Below, piece after piece: positions 61,717 to 64,000 of a stretch of 64,000 nt of DNA. This stretch comes from JBOCEF01 sp047610385. GTDB lineage: Bacteria; Pseudomonadota; Alphaproteobacteria; Rhodobacterales; Rhodobacteraceae. The notes beneath the pieces are model-generated. The model saw only the letters and a list, made by a program, of their open reading frames with translations, did no database searches and was not told the origin of the DNA. Positions within the stretch are counted from its first letter, which is position 1. Each line of letters opens with the position of its first letter. The position numbers were made by a program, and so were the translations under genes. Location: the NCBI GenBank assembly GCA_047610385.1, contig JBLGAC010000011.1, forward strand, positions 23,427-87,426. The letters run 5' to 3'.

Positions 61717-63756
61717 GTGACCATCGCCCACGACGAGGCCCCGCAGCAACGCCTGCCGCCAAGCGCGCGGCCGGGCCTGTTATCGCGGCTTCCCGTGCGC
61801 GCGGTGATGGGGCTGGCGCTGGCGTTTGTGGTCACGGTGTCGGTGGTGGCGGGGTTTCGCGCGCCAACCGGCCTGCGCGATCTTGAAGCGGGGCTGAACG
61901 ACACGCTGCGGGTGATCTTTTCGCCCTATTCCACACAGCAGGACCCGCAGATATCGATCCTCGCGATCACTGAGGACACGTTGGCCCGCTTTCCCTACCG
62001 GTCCCCGGTGGACCGCGATTTTCTGGCCGACCTGGTTGAAAAATTGCATGGCGCGGGCGCCAAGGCTGTTGGCCTCGACATTTTGATCGATCAGGCGACT
62101 GAGCCGGGAAAAGACGACCGCCTTGCCCGCGCGCTGCACGCGTTTGATGGCCCTGCAGTGGTGGCCTGGGCCGATGCGCGCGCAGGTCTGCGCCCGGCGC
62201 AAGACGCGTTCCTGAACGATTTCATCGCCCGCGCCGGGGCAATCGCGGGATCTGCCAGGCTGATCTATGATGATGATGGTGTGGTGCGGCGGTTTTCGGT
62301 GTCGTCGGGCGGCGACGCGCACACCCTGCCAGCCGCCCTGATCGAAGGGACCGGCGACGCGGTGACCATCCAAGACGGTCTGATCGATTGGCGCAGGGAG
62401 GCAGCAGACGGCGCCGCCGCGTTCCAGATCCTGCCATCGCACGCGCTGATGAACCCCGCTTTGCCCGCGGCGCTGTTTCGCGGCTGGTTTGGCGGGCGCT
62501 ATGTGCTGATCGGCGCGGATCTGGAACAGACTGACCGGCATGAAACCTCGCTTGCGGCCGATCCGACGATTGCGAACCGCACCCAGCCCGGCGTTCTGAT
62601 CCACGCCCATGTGCTGAGCCAGATGCTCGACACCCGATCCGTGCGCGACTGGCCGGTGGATGATCTGCGCGGCGCCGGGCTGGTCGCTGCGCTGACCTTG
62701 ATCGGCGCGGCGCTTGGCCTTCGGGGGGGATCGCTGGCGCTGAAGGCCGCGCTGCTGGCGGGCACGGGGGCGGTGTGGCTGGGGCTGGCGGCGGGGCTGG
62801 CGGACATGCACGGGCCTTATCTGCCGATTGCGCCGCCGCTTTTGGGCCTTGGGATCGCGTTCGGATTTGGCGGCGTGGCTGAGGCATTTTTGGCCGCGCG
62901 CGAAAAGGCGTTCATCCGGCAGGCGTTCTCGCATTATTTGGAACCGGCGATGGTGGATAGGTTGGCCCGCGACCGAAATTCGCTGCGTCTGGGTGGAGAG
63001 CGGCGCGAATTGTCATTCCTGTTCACCGACATCGCCGGGTTCACTGAGATGTCGGAGCAATTGCCGCCGGAGGAACTGACCGGCCTGCTCAACGACTATT
63101 TCGATGGGATGAGCGACGTGATCGCGGCCCATCACGGCATGATCGACAAATTCATCGGCGACGCGGTGGTGGCGCTGTTCGGCGCCCCGACTGCCGACGC
63201 AAACCATGCGCTGAACGCCGTGCGCGCCGCCGCCGCGATGGATGCGTTTGCTGAGGATTTCCGCCGCGGGCATCGCGGGCAGGGCATCGGCATCACCCGC
63301 ATCGGGGTGCATACCGGGATGGCCAGCGTCGGCAATTTCGGCGGGCGCAAGCGGTTTGACTACACGGCGATGGGCGACGCGATGAACACGGCCGCGCGGC
63401 TGGAATCGGTCAACAAGACCCTTGGCACACGGGTGACGGTGTCGGGTGCCGCACGCGCCGCAGCCATGGCCCAGGCCGGCGGAAAGGTCAGCGCATTGCC
63501 CACGCTGCGCCCCGCGGGTCGGCTTGCGCTAAAGGGCAAGGCAGCGGCGACTGAGGCTTGGAACCTGTGCGACGGGCTTGATCGGGACTTGCAAGACGAT
63601 TACGCGGCGGCGTTCGCGCTGATGGCGGCGGGCGATCCGGGCGCGGCGCAGGCCTTCGCCGATCTTGCTGCGCGCTTTCCCGGCGATCCGCTTACGGCAC
63701 TGCATCTGAGGCGTCTTCAGGCGGGCCAAACCAGCGATCAGGTGGGCTTGGGCTGA
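61717..63756 (+). CDS. adenylate/guanylate cyclase with CHASE2 sensor
   Basis: A 679-residue membrane-bound sensor enzyme. It has an N-terminal membrane helix (about 28-50), an extracytoplasmic CHASE2 domain (about 55-310, ITEDTLARFPYRSPVDRDFLADLVEKLHGAGAKAVGLDILI) and three more helices (about 320-395). The class III cyclase domain has both metal aspartates (FLFTDIAGFTEMSEQ, about 437; KFIGDAVVALFG, about 481) and the transition-state Asn and Arg in GDAMNTAARLES (about 556). All catalytic residues are present. A GTG start at 61717 follows GGAGG. Confidence 0.93.
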   Translation: MTIAHDEAPQQRLPPSARPGLLSRLPVRAVMGLALAFVVTVSVVAGFRAPTGLRDLEAGLNDTLRVIFSPYSTQQDPQISILAITEDTLARFPYRSPVDRDFLADLVEKLHGAGAKAVGLDILIDQATEPGKDDRLARALHAFDGPAVVAWADARAGLRPAQDAFLNDFIARAGAIAGSARLIYDDDGVVRRFSVSSGGDAHTLPAALIEGTGDAVTIQDGLIDWRREAADGAAAFQILPSHALMNPALPAALFRGWFGGRYVLIGADLEQTDRHETSLAADPTIANRTQPGVLIHAHVLSQMLDTRSVRDWPVDDLRGAGLVAALTLIGAALGLRGGSLALKAALLAGTGAVWLGLAAGLADMHGPYLPIAPPLLGLGIAFGFGGVAEAFLAAREKAFIRQAFSHYLEPAMVDRLARDRNSLRLGGERRELSFLFTDIAGFTEMSEQLPPEELTGLLNDYFDGMSDVIAAHHGMIDKFIGDAVVALFGAPTADANHALNAVRAAAAMDAFAEDFRRGHRGQGIGITRIGVHTGMASVGNFGGRKRFDYTAMGDAMNTAARLESVNKTLGTRVTVSGAARAAAMAQAGGKVSALPTLRPAGRLALKGKAAATEAWNLCDGLDRDLQDDYAAAFALMAAGDPGAAQAFADLAARFPGDPLTALHLRRLQAGQTSDQVGLG

Positions 63757-64000
63757 AAATCTGCGTCTTTGATGCAAAAATCGCGAACCGCGACATTCTT
63801 AGCCTTCATGCGATCACAATTTTAACGCACCCTTAATCATCATCGCATGTCCGCCATAGTTCATGCTACCATGCCCCTACGTTCTACAGCGCCCGCACTT
63901 GGGTGCTGATCGACCCGATGCGTTTTATCCTCTGGCCTTTTTGATACTTTAAGGCTGCGTCCGATCCGTCTACAGCTGAAAGTCGCTGTCATGAATCGCA
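63757..64000. other. leader region of a gene starting beyond the window
   Basis: About 240 bases after the cyclase gene, with no complete gene. They contain a CtrA-type box at 63822 and AT-rich promoter-like sequence. An ATG at 63991 could begin a rightward gene that continues past the window end, but too little is visible to call it. Confidence 0.5.
63822..63836 (+). promoter_or_regulatory. CtrA-type binding box
   Basis: TTAA-CGCACCC-TTAA matches the full CtrA consensus TTAA-N7-TTAA exactly. It lies upstream of the end of the window, where motility, cell-cycle or GTA-related genes would be typical CtrA targets in Rhodobacterales. It is not next to the GTA cluster itself. Confidence 0.65.

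Overview
The window is high-GC alphaproteobacterial chromosome. Gene content and order point to the Rhodobacterales (Roseobacter/Rhodobacter group). The main evidence is a fabD-fabG-acpP-fabF-mltG block followed directly by a complete RcGTA-like gene transfer agent (GTA) cluster and then cysE. Other supporting traits are a pyruvate dehydrogenase E1-beta carrying its own lipoyl domain, a DksA lacking its zinc cysteines, and a full TTAA-N7-TTAA CtrA-type box. No rRNA, tRNA or CRISPR array was seen.

Layout. 0-3 kb (minus strand): an operon of a TAT-exported Rieske protein, a periplasmic PQQ alcohol dehydrogenase with lanthanide-type metal residues, and a small exported protein, with a GntR/FCD regulator facing away from it. 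4.3-5.5 kb: decayed DNA with an IS3-type OrfA remnant. 5.6-9.9 kb: an iron(III)-type ABC transporter operon (binding protein, fused permease, ATPase). 10-13.6 kb: a graveyard of insertion sequences. It holds two IS5-type remnants, a caspase/WD40 gene fragment cut by an IS3 element with recognisable inverted repeats, an IS481-type tail, and an AT-rich stretch. 13.6-15.0 kb (minus): rpsF-rpsR-rplI. 15.2-19.8 kb: fatty-acid synthesis genes and mltG.

19.8-35.3 kb: the GTA. A near-consensus promoter and a very stable leader hairpin precede the small and large terminase genes, portal, protease, capsid, head-tail connectors, tail tube, tail chaperones, a very short tape measure, baseplate proteins, an NlpC/P60 peptidase and the 1310-residue tip protein. 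A 96-residue reading frame lies between capsid and connector. A DUF2793 protein and a small holin-like protein follow the tip protein. Together these genes should build a small tailed particle that packages host DNA.

35-45 kb: a zinc-finger DksA/TraR protein and cysE; then, on the minus strand, pdhA-pdhB-pdhC, an FtsB-like protein, enolase, a Fur-family regulator, an unaccompanied iron-binding protein and mazG. 45-48.5 kb: an rRNA methyltransferase, a PIN-domain protein, an M48 protease and a TetR regulator. 48.6-50.4 kb: leuA preceded by a previously unmarked 34-residue leader peptide with five consecutive leucine codons and an RNA stem, consistent with translation-coupled attenuation. 50.6-52.5 kb: TadE/TadG-like pair. 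52.6-57.8 kb: DksA, a MoxR/GNAT/small membrane protein/VWA-CoxE cassette, and a secreted protein of 18 full MORN repeats built from a duplicated nine-repeat block. 58-63.8 kb: nadE, a membrane protein and gltX in an overlapping operon, then a CHASE2-type adenylate cyclase. The window ends in a leader region with the CtrA-type box.

The most novel-looking points are the leucine leader, the GTA leader hairpin and accessory GTA genes, the PQQ-dehydrogenase/Rieske pairing, and the near-identical lipoyl-domain DNA in pdhB and pdhC.
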